Position numbers and translations under genes: made by a program
The notes under the pieces: model-generated
Told to the model about the DNA's origin: nothing
What the model saw: the letters and a program-made list of their open reading frames with translations, nothing else
The model's database searches: none
NCBI RefSeq assembly: GCF_000504305.1
Contig: NZ_KI632512.1
Location: forward strand, 3,536,404-3,600,403
Direction: 5' to 3'
Source: Nitratidesulfovibrio termitidis HI1
GTDB lineage: Bacteria > Desulfobacterota > Desulfovibrionia > Desulfovibrionales > Desulfovibrionaceae
Length of the DNA: 64,000 nucleotides
In this document: in pieces, positions 15,068-22,865 of the stretch
Layout of the letters: every line of letters starts with the position of its first letter
Position numbering within the stretch: position 1 is the stretch's first letter

Positions 15068-16288
15068 ATGACCAAGGACATGAACGATACCGACGCGACC
15101 CGCCGCAACTTCATCAAGGCAGGCATGGTGGCCGGGGCCGCCGCGCTGCTTACCCCCGTGCTTGCCAAGACCGCGCAGGCCGCTGCTCCCGTTGACGCCG
15201 CGGCGCCCGCTGCCGCCGCCGCCCCTGCTGCACCTGCCGCACCCGGCGCCAAGCTGAAGATGGGCGACGTGCTGCGCGTGGCCCGCGAAAAGCTGTACCC
15301 CATCTGTCGCGTGTGTCCGGAATGCGACGGCGTGGCCTGCGCGGGCGAAGTGCCCGGCATGGGCGGCATCGGTTCCGGCCAGGCCTTCAAGAACAACTAC
15401 AATGCGCTGGCCCGCATCGAACTGGTCATGCGCACCTTCCACGACGTCAAGAAGCCCGACCTCACCACCACCCTGTTCGGGCAGAAGCTGTCCATGCCCG
15501 TGACCTCCGCCGTCACCGGCGGCGTCACCTACAACATGGGCAACAAGATGACCGAAGAGGAGTACATCAACTCCATTCTCGGCGGCTGTCTTGATGCGGG
15601 CACCCTGGGCTGGGTGGCCGACGGCATCGGCGACAAGATGGAGGTCTTCGAGCGCCGCATTTCGGTGCTCAAGAACCAGTTCGGCGGCAAGGGCATCGTG
15701 ACCATCAAGCCCAAGACCAACGAAGAGATCATCAAGCGCATCCGCATGGTGGAAGAGGCGGGCGGCGTGGCCGTGGCCATCGACATCGACTCGGCTGGCC
15801 GCGCGGCCCGCGCCGTGCCCGGCCAGACCGTGGAGCCCAAGACCCCGAAGCAACTGGCCGAACTGGTGAAGTCCACCAGCCTGCCGTTCATCATCAAGGG
15901 CATCATGACGGTGGAAGAAGCGAAGATCGCTGTGGAAGTGGGCGCCAGGGGCATCTGCGTGTCCAACCACGGCGGGCGCGTACTCGACTACACCCCGGCA
16001 ACCGCCACGGTGCTGCCCGCCATTGCCGCCGCCGTGAAGGGCAAGACCACCATCCTTGTGGACGGCGCGGTGCGGCGCGGGCAGGACGTGCTGAAGTTCC
16101 TGGCACTGGGGGCCGATGCCTGCCTGTGCGGTCGCCCGCTGGTGCGCGGCGCGCACGGCGCGGGCCGCGACGGCGTGGCCCTGATCATGAACACCATCAA
16201 GGACGAACTGACCGTGGCCATGACCCTGACCGGCGTGGCCGACGTGCGCAAGGCCACTTCCAACATCATCGCGAAGGTGCAGGCATGA
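15068..16288 (+). CDS. Tat-exported FMN-dependent alpha-hydroxy-acid oxidase homologue
   Basis: 406 residues; ATG 15068 with AAGGAAGG upstream. The N terminus carries a twin-arginine signal (TRRNFIKAGM, then a hydrophobic stretch and an Ala/Pro-rich linker), so the folded flavoprotein should be exported with FMN bound. The catalytic TIM barrel has IDIDSAGRAAR and the family's SNHGGRVLD-type motif with the active-site His, plus DGAVRRGQDVLKFLALGADA for FMN phosphate binding. A CRVCPECDGVAC cysteine cluster before the barrel may hold metal or an Fe-S centre. The stop overlaps the start of a decahaem cytochrome gene (ATGA), so electrons from an oxidised 2-hydroxy acid such as lactate or glycolate probably pass to that cytochrome. 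Substrate is inferred. Confidence 0.82.
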   Translation: MTKDMNDTDATRRNFIKAGMVAGAAALLTPVLAKTAQAAAPVDAAAPAAAAAPAAPAAPGAKLKMGDVLRVAREKLYPICRVCPECDGVACAGEVPGMGGIGSGQAFKNNYNALARIELVMRTFHDVKKPDLTTTLFGQKLSMPVTSAVTGGVTYNMGNKMTEEEYINSILGGCLDAGTLGWVADGIGDKMEVFERRISVLKNQFGGKGIVTIKPKTNEEIIKRIRMVEEAGGVAVAIDIDSAGRAARAVPGQTVEPKTPKQLAELVKSTSLPFIIKGIMTVEEAKIAVEVGARGICVSNHGGRVLDYTPATATVLPAIAAAVKGKTTILVDGAVRRGQDVLKFLALGADACLCGRPLVRGAHGAGRDGVALIMNTIKDELTVAMTLTGVADVRKATSNIIAKVQA

Positions 16289-18261
16289 AACGAGCCTGGA
16301 GTCTCCTGCTCCTGGCTCTGCTGACCGCCTGGCCGGGGCTTGCCCTGGCGACCAGCGAAGGGAAGGCCCTGCGCTACGGCGGCGGAGGCCAGGGGACCGT
16401 CATGTTCGACGGCAGGCTTCACGCGTCCAAGGGCTTCCGGTGCGACGACTGCCACTCGAAGCTCTTCGACACCAAGAAGACGGCCCATATCACCTTGGCC
16501 GACCACTTCACGGACAAGGCCTGCTTCAAATGCCACAACAACACCAACCAGGCGGACAAAGCGAGCGGCGCGGGCGGCACGGGCGGCACGGGGTATCCGC
16601 CCACGGCCTCGCGCGACTGCGCCACCTGTCACCGCAAGGTGGCGTCCAACGCGGTCACCTCCACCGACGCCATGGGCGGGGTCATCGCCACGCCCTTTGC
16701 CGGTGATGAGGCGCAAAAGGCCCTGCTGCTGTCCGGCAAGCGGGGCGTGACGGCCCAGAGCACGGCCTGCCTGTCCTGCCACGGCGCGGACACGCCGCCC
16801 CACCCGGTGACCGAGCGCGGCAAGACGCTGAACCTGCACATCGACAGGGCGGGCTACATGCACGGCACGCACGCCAACCTGCCGTGCGCCACCTGCCACA
16901 TCGGCCAGAAGGGCGAGGACAGCTTCCTGCTGCAACCCCACGCGGTGGCCAGGCCGGACAACGCAACCTGTCTGTCCTGCCACAACGTGGGGCTGGCGCA
17001 TCAGGTGAAGGCCTTCGGCCAGAGCACCCACGCCCAGAAGCTGGGCGACAAGGTGTCCTGCGACAGCTGCCACAACCCGCACGCCCAGCCCAAGAACCCG
17101 GCCAAGGTGGCCTATGCGCCGCTGACGGCCATGTACAACGCCCAGTGCCTGACCTGCCATGGCAACGCAGGCAAGCTGCGCGAACTGTCGGGCCGCTCCG
17201 TGCCCGACGCAAAGTCCGCGCACTCGTTCCTGGCCAACTGGGATGCCCACAGCCGCTCGGTGATGTGCGTGGAATGCCACACGCCCAACGACGCCGACGG
17301 CAGTATGGCCAAGCCCGACTCGCACGCCATAGGAGAGAAGAAGACCGCCCTGCGCAACTGCGCCACCTGCCACACCTCGGGCGAATCGCTCATCGTGGTG
17401 CGGGCCAGCGTGCATGTGGAAGGCGCGGGGCCGGTGACCTCCGGCTACTTCCCGCCCAAGCGGGTGATGCCGGAACTGGACCGTCCGGCCGCCACCGGCC
17501 TTGCCGCCGTGATCGCCCTGGTGGTGCTGCACGGTCTGGGCCGCATGGTCACGGGCAGGAAGGAACGCGGTCCCCATGGCCCGCATGGTCTGTTGACTTC
17601 GGAGTTCGTGTACCCCGGCTTCGTGCGGGTAACCCACTGGATCAACGCCGCGCTGTTCGTGGTGCTGGCCTACACCGGCCTTTCGGTGCGCTTCACGGAA
17701 AGCCCGTGGGCACTGGGGCTGGAGGCGGCGACCCGCATCCACAACGCGGGCGGCGTGCTGTTGGCCCTGAACTTCCTGGCGTACGTTGTCAGGGCGTTCC
17801 TGACCGGCGACATCCGCCAGTACCTGCCGGGGCCGGGCGAAGGCCTGCGCGCCCTGTTCATTCAGGCGCGCTACTACTGCTGCGGCATCTTCCGTGGCGA
17901 GGCCCATCCCTTCCCGGTGACGGCGCAGCGGCGGTTCAACCCGTTGCAGCGCGTGGCATACCTTGCGGTGTTCCTGCTGGGCATGCCGGTGCTCATCGCT
18001 TCGGGTCTGCTGCTGCTCCTGCCGGAATCGGTTTCGGCGTCCATCGGCCCCCGCCAGTTCCTGGTGGCGGCGCACTTCGTCATCGTGATCTGCTTCGCGC
18101 TGTTCTGCGTGGGCCACCTGTACCTTGCCACCACCGGGGCGACCCCGCTCAGCTTGGTGAAGGGCATGATCAGCGGGCGGCACGAGCACGAACCGCACGA
18201 ACCGCACGAACAGGACGAGCAGGGCGGGCACCGTCCCATCGGGAAGGACGGCAACACGTAA
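16285..18261 (+). CDS. decahaem cytochrome c fused to membrane cytochrome b
   Basis: 658 residues. A signal peptide (residues 1-22) is followed by a periplasmic part with ten CxxCH haem-c motifs (CDDCH, CFKCH, CATCH, CLSCH, CATCH, CLSCH, CDSCH, CLTCH, CVECH, CATCH). From about residue 410 it becomes a cytochrome b561-like membrane domain with several hydrophobic helices and candidate haem-b histidines (VTHWINAALF, RIHNAGG, AAHFVIV). This is a one-protein link between periplasmic haems and the quinone pool. The start overlaps the stop of the Tat flavoprotein gene, implying a two-gene respiratory module. The C terminus holds a His/Glu-rich HEPHEPHEQ repeat from a 9-bp array. The fusion is unusual; frameshift artefact is unlikely because the frame is continuous. 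Confidence 0.85.
   Translation: MKRAWSLLLLALLTAWPGLALATSEGKALRYGGGGQGTVMFDGRLHASKGFRCDDCHSKLFDTKKTAHITLADHFTDKACFKCHNNTNQADKASGAGGTGGTGYPPTASRDCATCHRKVASNAVTSTDAMGGVIATPFAGDEAQKALLLSGKRGVTAQSTACLSCHGADTPPHPVTERGKTLNLHIDRAGYMHGTHANLPCATCHIGQKGEDSFLLQPHAVARPDNATCLSCHNVGLAHQVKAFGQSTHAQKLGDKVSCDSCHNPHAQPKNPAKVAYAPLTAMYNAQCLTCHGNAGKLRELSGRSVPDAKSAHSFLANWDAHSRSVMCVECHTPNDADGSMAKPDSHAIGEKKTALRNCATCHTSGESLIVVRASVHVEGAGPVTSGYFPPKRVMPELDRPAATGLAAVIALVVLHGLGRMVTGRKERGPHGPHGLLTSEFVYPGFVRVTHWINAALFVVLAYTGLSVRFTESPWALGLEAATRIHNAGGVLLALNFLAYVVRAFLTGDIRQYLPGPGEGLRALFIQARYYCCGIFRGEAHPFPVTAQRRFNPLQRVAYLAVFLLGMPVLIASGLLLLLPESVSASIGPRQFLVAAHFVIVICFALFCVGHLYLATTGATPLSLVKGMISGRHEHEPHEPHEQDEQGGHRPIGKDGNT
16573..16590 (+). 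repeat. 9-bp direct repeat, 2 units, in-frame
   Basis: GGCGGCACG twice in the cytochrome gene, coding Gly-Thr-Gly. Confidence 0.4.
18187..18231 (+). repeat. 9-bp tandem array, 5 units, in-frame
   Basis: CACGAACCG (twice), CACGAACAG, GACGAGCAG, GGCGGGCAC: codes the His/Glu-rich cytoplasmic tail of the cytochrome. Confidence 0.65.
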
Positions 18262-18350
18262 CCTCGCACGGTCCCGGGCCAGACCGGTAGCGGCCCAGAG
18301 CCGACCGGTTTCGGCCCGGGGCAGTCCGGTCACCTCCAACCAGCGACAAA

Positions 18351-18382
18351 GACGGGCGCCGGAGATTTCTCCGGCGCCCGTC
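18351..18382 (+). terminator. perfect 14-bp hairpin after the flavoprotein/cytochrome operon
   Basis: GACGGGCGCCGGAG and its exact complement around ATTT. No T run follows, so termination may be weak or the hairpin may protect the transcript end. Confidence 0.55.
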
Positions 18383-18531
18383 ACGCATTGGCGCGTTGCG
18401 GGATAGAACCGTGCGCACGGTAAAGGCGGAATGATACTTCTTGCCCGACCGGGGAGTACCAGTACACAATGCGGACAGTGGGCGCACTCCCATGCGCCCG
18501 GTCGCATTCCGTCCCGACGCGAGGGTTTTCG

Positions 18532-19956
18532 ATGTCCCGAGGGGTTCTGCCGTTTCTTTCCCGTCTCTCCCTGCTTGCAGTGCTGCTAGCCGGGGCATCT
18601 CCTGCCCTTTGCCTGGCCGATTCCGGTGGAGCCGACGTGCGGTTCACTCCGGCGGAGCAGCATTTCATCCGCGAGTCCGGCCCCATCACCTTGTGCGTGG
18701 ACCCGGACTGGCCGCCCTTCGAAAGGGTGGAAACGCGCAACGGGCAGCCGCGCCATGTGGGCATTGCCGCCGACATCATCGCGCTGGTGGCGCAGCGCAC
18801 CGGCCTGTCCTTCGAGCTTGTGCCCACGGCCACGTGGGATGAAAGCATTGCCGCCGCGCGGGCGGGCCGCTGCCAGGCGCTCAGCTTCTTGAACCAGACC
18901 CCGCAGCGCGAGGCGTGGCTGGGCTTCACCGATCCCCTGCTGACCGACCCCAACGTGTTCATCACCCGGGTGGAGCACCCGGCCATCACCGACCCGGCGG
19001 CGCTGGAGGGCGAACGCATCGTGTTCCCGCAGGGAACGGCCATGGAGGAACTGGTCCGCAGGGACTACCCCAACCTGAAGGTGCTGGTGGCGGAATCGGA
19101 GGCCGAGGCCATCCGCATGGTGGAAGAGCGCAAGGCCGACATGACCATGCGTTCTCTTATCGTGGCGGCCTACACCATTCGCCAGCAGGGGTTGTTCAAC
19201 CTGAAGGTCGCGGGAAAGCTTCCGGAATACGAGAACAAGCTGCGCATGGGCGTGGTGCGGCACGATCCCCTGCTGCGCACCGTGCTGAACCGGGGCATCC
19301 GTTCGCTGACCGTCGAGGAACGGCAGCAGGTCGTCAACCGGCACGTGCCCATTACCGCCCAGACGTCGGTGGATTACTGGCTGGTGGCCCGCGTGGCCGG
19401 GTTTTTTGCGCTGCTGGCCGGGGTGGTGCTGTGGTACAACCGCAGGCTCAAGCGCATGAACGCCGTGCTGGAGCGGCTGGCCCGCACCGATCCGCTCACC
19501 GACCTGCCCAACCGCAGCCGTCTGAACGAACTGTTCCGGCGCGAGGTGGAGCGGGCCCAACGCTATCGGCGGCCCTTTTCCATCGTGATCCTGGACATCG
19601 ACCACTTCAAACGCGTCAACGACGACCTCGGCCACCTTGCGGGCGACAGGACCTTGCAGGCCTTCGCCGGGGTGGTGCGCGACAGCGTGCGCGGGACGGA
19701 TACCGTGGGCCGCTGGGGTGGCGAGGAGTTTCTGGTGCTCTGTCCGGAAACCACGGGGGAAGAAGGCGTGCAACTGGCCGAACGGCTGCGCGTCGCCATT
19801 GGCGGCACACCGTTTGAAAGTGGCCGCAGGCATACGCTCAGTGCCGGCGTGGCGACCTTTTGCGCAGGCGACAGCGTGGACGCCCTGCTGCACCGGGCGG
19901 ACACGGCCCTGTACCGAGCCAAGAACGGCGGGCGTGACCGGGTGGAAGTGGCGTAG
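18532..19956 (+). CDS. diguanylate cyclase with periplasmic solute-binding sensor
   Basis: 474 residues from ATG 18532 (GAGGG upstream). Signal-anchor at 5-30, then a family-3 solute-binding domain (SGPITLCVDPDWPPFERVE through about residue 270). A transmembrane helix (VARVAGFFALLAGVVLWY) leads to a GGDEF domain. The active motif is GGEEF with a standard entry (ARTDPLTDLPNRSRL), so cyclic-di-GMP synthesis is expected. An RGTD product-inhibition site lies five residues before GGEEF. The same kind of sensor domain occurs in the kinase at 10287. Monocistronic; ligand unknown. Confidence 0.88.
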   Translation: MSRGVLPFLSRLSLLAVLLAGASPALCLADSGGADVRFTPAEQHFIRESGPITLCVDPDWPPFERVETRNGQPRHVGIAADIIALVAQRTGLSFELVPTATWDESIAAARAGRCQALSFLNQTPQREAWLGFTDPLLTDPNVFITRVEHPAITDPAALEGERIVFPQGTAMEELVRRDYPNLKVLVAESEAEAIRMVEERKADMTMRSLIVAAYTIRQQGLFNLKVAGKLPEYENKLRMGVVRHDPLLRTVLNRGIRSLTVEERQQVVNRHVPITAQTSVDYWLVARVAGFFALLAGVVLWYNRRLKRMNAVLERLARTDPLTDLPNRSRLNELFRREVERAQRYRRPFSIVILDIDHFKRVNDDLGHLAGDRTLQAFAGVVRDSVRGTDTVGRWGGEEFLVLCPETTGEEGVQLAERLRVAIGGTPFESGRRHTLSAGVATFCAGDSVDALLHRADTALYRAKNGGRDRVEVA

Positions 19957-19998
19957 CCGCCCCGCGTCGGGTCGTGGCCGCGAACGCTGGCGGCTCTT

Positions 19999-21426
19999 TT
20001 AGGCCCGGAATTCGGCGTGCGGGGGCAGCAGCGGGGCAAGGCCGGTCATGAACCGGTCCAGCGCCAGGGTGATGCGCCGGGAGGCATGATCGTCGCCGGG
20101 GGTGGCGCAGGCCGCCGCCATGGCCGCGTGATGCGCGCCATCATCCAGAAGGGCCGCCGTCTCGCGCAGGATGGCGGCCTTGTCCGTTCCCACCAGTCGG
20201 GCGCGACCGGCGCGCACCGCGTCGGGCAACTGCGGGCTGGCGCGCAGGGCCAGCACCGGCACGCCCAACGCGGAGGCCTGTTCCAGCACGTCCTCCGCAT
20301 CGGTCAGCACCAGGCGGGCGTCGCGCAGGCAGACCACGAACTCCGGCAGCGGGGGCACCGGCATCAGGCGCACGTTGGGCACCGCGCCCAGCAGGGGGAT
20401 GGCCGCGTCGCGCAGGGGACGGTGGCGGCCCACCGGCACCAGGAAACCGGTGTCGCGGCGGTCCAGCGCCAGTTCGCGCACGGCGGCGCAGATGTCCTTC
20501 AGCGCCTGCGGGTTGGCGTGCAGGCCGTGCAGGCTGACCAGCACGGTGTGTCCCCGGGGCAAGGGCCGGGCCGGGCGGGGACGTGGCGTGGCAGGCGCGA
20601 CGGAAACCGGCATGGCCGTGACGTCCGCCGTGTCGGAGACGTTTTTCGGCACCCTGCGCAGGGATACCGGGCGAATGTCCGGCACCCTGTGGGGGGGAGT
20701 GGCGGCGGGCCCGGCCTGTTCCGTTTTCTGGTCTGGGTTCTGTTCCGCGTTCGGGGCAGCGGGTACGCCGGGATCGGCGGTGGCGCCAACAGGCATCCCG
20801 CCGTCCGGAGCCGGGCCGCCGACCTGTCCGGCTTCCGCGAACCGGTGCAGGCTTTCCGCCATGGTGGTTCCGGTGACGGCAATGCGCGCGTCGTCCACGC
20901 CCTCGTGCAGCAGCGCCTCGCGCGCCTCTGCCGTGGCAGCGAAATGCAGCGAGGCCACGGCTGCGATGCAGCGGCGGTTGCCTTCCTCCGGCGAGGGGGC
21001 GCCCGTCTGTTCTTCATGCGGCCCGGCGTCGATATGGGCCACCGGCACGTTGTTGTGGAAGGCGGTCAGGGCCACGGCCAGGGCCGTGGTGGAGGCGCCC
21101 TGCACCAGCACGATGTCCGGCCGCAGGCGCGAAACCACCAGCCCGAAGCGCAGCACCGCGTTGCCCGCCAGCAGATGGAACTGGCCTTCGTCGATGTCGC
21201 CGGGCAGGCTGAGGTCGATGTCGCATTCCATGTCCAGATCCGCCAGCGTGCTCACGAACCGGTCGCGATGCAGGCCCGCGCTGACCACGATGGGGTGGAA
21301 CCGGGCGGCGCCTTCGCGCAGGGCATGCACCACCGGGGCGCAGGCGATGGCCTGGGCGCGGGTGCCCACCACCACCATGACCCTGGCCCGGCGTTGGGCG
21401 GGAATGTGAACGACGTTGTCTGCCAT
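19999..21426 (-). CDS. UDP-N-acetylglucosamine 2-epimerase-like protein with inserted linker
   Basis: 475 residues from MADNVVHIPAQ (GGAGG SD). The N-terminal half has the WecB-type Rossmann pattern (VMVVVGTRAQAIACAPVVHAL ... RPDIVLVQGASTTALAVAL ... VAHIDAGPHEEQ ... EEGNRRCIAAVASLHFAAT). The C-terminal half has matching elements (RLVLTDAEDVLEQASALGVPVLALR). The two halves are separated by a roughly 100-residue Pro/Ala-rich insert (about residues 210-310), which is not in normal epimerases. GTRAQ replaces the usual GTRPE, so the family's catalytic layout may be altered. It may act on nucleotide sugars in the cytoplasm, or be a degenerate glycosyltransferase-fold protein. No sugar-biosynthesis genes are adjacent. 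Confidence 0.7.
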   Translation of the reverse strand: MADNVVHIPAQRRARVMVVVGTRAQAIACAPVVHALREGAARFHPIVVSAGLHRDRFVSTLADLDMECDIDLSLPGDIDEGQFHLLAGNAVLRFGLVVSRLRPDIVLVQGASTTALAVALTAFHNNVPVAHIDAGPHEEQTGAPSPEEGNRRCIAAVASLHFAATAEAREALLHEGVDDARIAVTGTTMAESLHRFAEAGQVGGPAPDGGMPVGATADPGVPAAPNAEQNPDQKTEQAGPAATPPHRVPDIRPVSLRRVPKNVSDTADVTAMPVSVAPATPRPRPARPLPRGHTVLVSLHGLHANPQALKDICAAVRELALDRRDTGFLVPVGRHRPLRDAAIPLLGAVPNVRLMPVPPLPEFVVCLRDARLVLTDAEDVLEQASALGVPVLALRASPQLPDAVRAGRARLVGTDKAAILRETAALLDDGAHHAAMAAACATPGDDHASRRITLALDRFMTGLAPLLPPHAEFRA

Positions 21427-21830
21427 GGCGGCCTCCGTTGCGGCGGGCAGGCGCGCTGCGGCGTGCGGACGGTGGATTCCGTCCCGGCATCTGCCGCCGC
21501 GCACGGCGCCTGTATCGCGCGGTACTTTGGGACTGCATAGCAGAAGTGCGCCATCCTGTTCGGGGCGGGATGGCATATTTACACAGGTTGACACTATTTA
21601 ATGCAGCTGCGCGCGCGGGCTTGCCCTGGCGGCGTTGAGCGGTTAGCCAGAAGAGGCGGGGCCGCATGGCCAGCCGGTGGTCCGGTCCTTCAGCCGGAGC
21701 CAGCCCGTGCCAGCCATGCCCGCGCATGCCCGCTCATGTCGGTCCGTGTCGAGCCGTGCCGGTCCGTGTCGAGCCGTGCCGGTCCGTTCGACCCTCCCGA
21801 TTCACGTCCACCACACGCCCCCTCCATGCC
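21427..21830. other. intergenic region, 404 bp, with a 20-bp tandem duplication
   Basis: Divergent spacer between the epimerase-like gene and the gene at 21831. It holds the 20-bp repeat at 21741-21780 and GC-rich low-complexity sequence; no gene is supported. Confidence 0.45.
21741..21780 (+). repeat. 20-bp exact tandem duplication
   Basis: GGTCCGTGTCGAGCCGTGCC occurs twice head to tail, followed by a further GGTCCG. Confidence 0.75.
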
Positions 21831-22613
21831 ATGAACATGCCCAAGCCCTGCCGCACCACCGGACCCGCCTCGGTATCCGGCCATGCTTCGCACCCCGCCC
21901 CACCGGGCCGCGCGCACGCGCAGGGCGTCTGCCCCAGGTGCGGGGGGCGAGTCTGCCAGCCCGGCTATTTGGGGCAGGCCCGTCAGGCTGCTCAAGCCCA
22001 TCCGGCCCGTCGGGCAAATCGGGACACGCCCGCAGACCGGCCAGACCGGCCAGACCGGCCAGACTGGGCAAATCGGGCAGGCCGGGCGGGACGGGCATCG
22101 GAGCGCGGGGAGGGCGGCCTCGGCAGACTGCTGCGGCAGGGGCTGGCCGTGCCCGTGCGCTACCTGCGGGCAGCGCCCCTGCCCCATGCCACCGGAGGCG
22201 TATCCGCCCTTATCGGCGCGGGGCTGGCCCGCGTGGCGCTGGAAGCACTGGCGGAAGAGGCGCTGGCCATGGGGCTGCTGCTGTTCATGCCCGCTTCCGG
22301 CTGGTTCGGGCTGGCCCTGCTGTGCGGGGCCGACGGCCTGAGCCGCTACCGCGAATATCTGCGGATGCGCCGCATGCTGGACCGCTGGGGGTTCGCCCCC
22401 CGCCTGCTGCGGCCACTGGCCTCGTCGCGCTGCCAGCGCGACGCCGCCATGCAGGCCGCGCGCGAGGCAGGCTGCGCCGACAGGACCCGCGCCTATTACC
22501 GCAAGCTGGGATACCGCTGGTACCATCTGCTGCCCGACAGGGTGGTAGCCAATCCGCTGGCGTTTCTCGACCCCCGGTTTCTGAGGGCCACCTTTTTGCC
22601 CGGCAAGCGCTAG
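21831..22613 (+). CDS. hypothetical protein with repeat-rich N terminus
   Basis: About 260 residues if it starts at ATG 21831 (MNMPKPC); longer starts from 21666 are possible and there is no clear SD. Residues 1-95 are low complexity and include a 9-bp-repeat-encoded DRPDRPDRPDW segment, plus a CPRCGGRVC pair of cysteines that might bind zinc. The C-terminal 160 residues look like a real domain: a hydrophobic stretch ALAMGLLLFMPASGWFGLALL, then a basic helical tail (SRYREYLRMRRMLDRWGF, RTRAYYRKLGYRWYHLLPDR). A membrane-associated protein of unknown role. The true start could be well inside, near the LRQGLAVPVRYL segment. Confidence 0.5.
   Translation: MNMPKPCRTTGPASVSGHASHPAPPGRAHAQGVCPRCGGRVCQPGYLGQARQAAQAHPARRANRDTPADRPDRPDRPDWANRAGRAGRASERGEGGLGRLLRQGLAVPVRYLRAAPLPHATGGVSALIGAGLARVALEALAEEALAMGLLLFMPASGWFGLALLCGADGLSRYREYLRMRRMLDRWGFAPRLLRPLASSRCQRDAAMQAAREAGCADRTRAYYRKLGYRWYHLLPDRVVANPLAFLDPRFLRATFLPGKR
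22035..22088 (+). repeat. 9-bp tandem array, 6 units, in-frame
   Basis: GACCGGCCA three times exact, then GACTGGGCA, AATCGGGCA, GGCCGGGCG in strict register. Confidence 0.75.
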
Positions 22614-22865
22614 GGCCATTTCCGGATGGTCCTTTCGCCCGCTGGGCAAACGGACAGAGGGCGCGGAGTGGGCCGGGGGTTGCAAGTTCCTGTCGCGCGG
22701 GGCCTCGTTGTGGTGTACCCTGTACCGATGCGAAGAGCGACTTCGGCACGCTCCCGGTCCGTACCATCGGGCCACGCGGGGCAGGCTCAACGGAACTGGT
22801 GGCGGAACTGCTGACGGAATTGATGACGGAACGGGCGCGGTGCGCGCCGCAGGGGAGCGATTGGC

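Noticed and set aside
15068-16288. Flavoprotein as an isopentenyl-diphosphate isomerase
   Set aside because: Barrel motifs (SNHGGR, IDIDSAG) and the Tat signal fit the hydroxy-acid oxidase group better.
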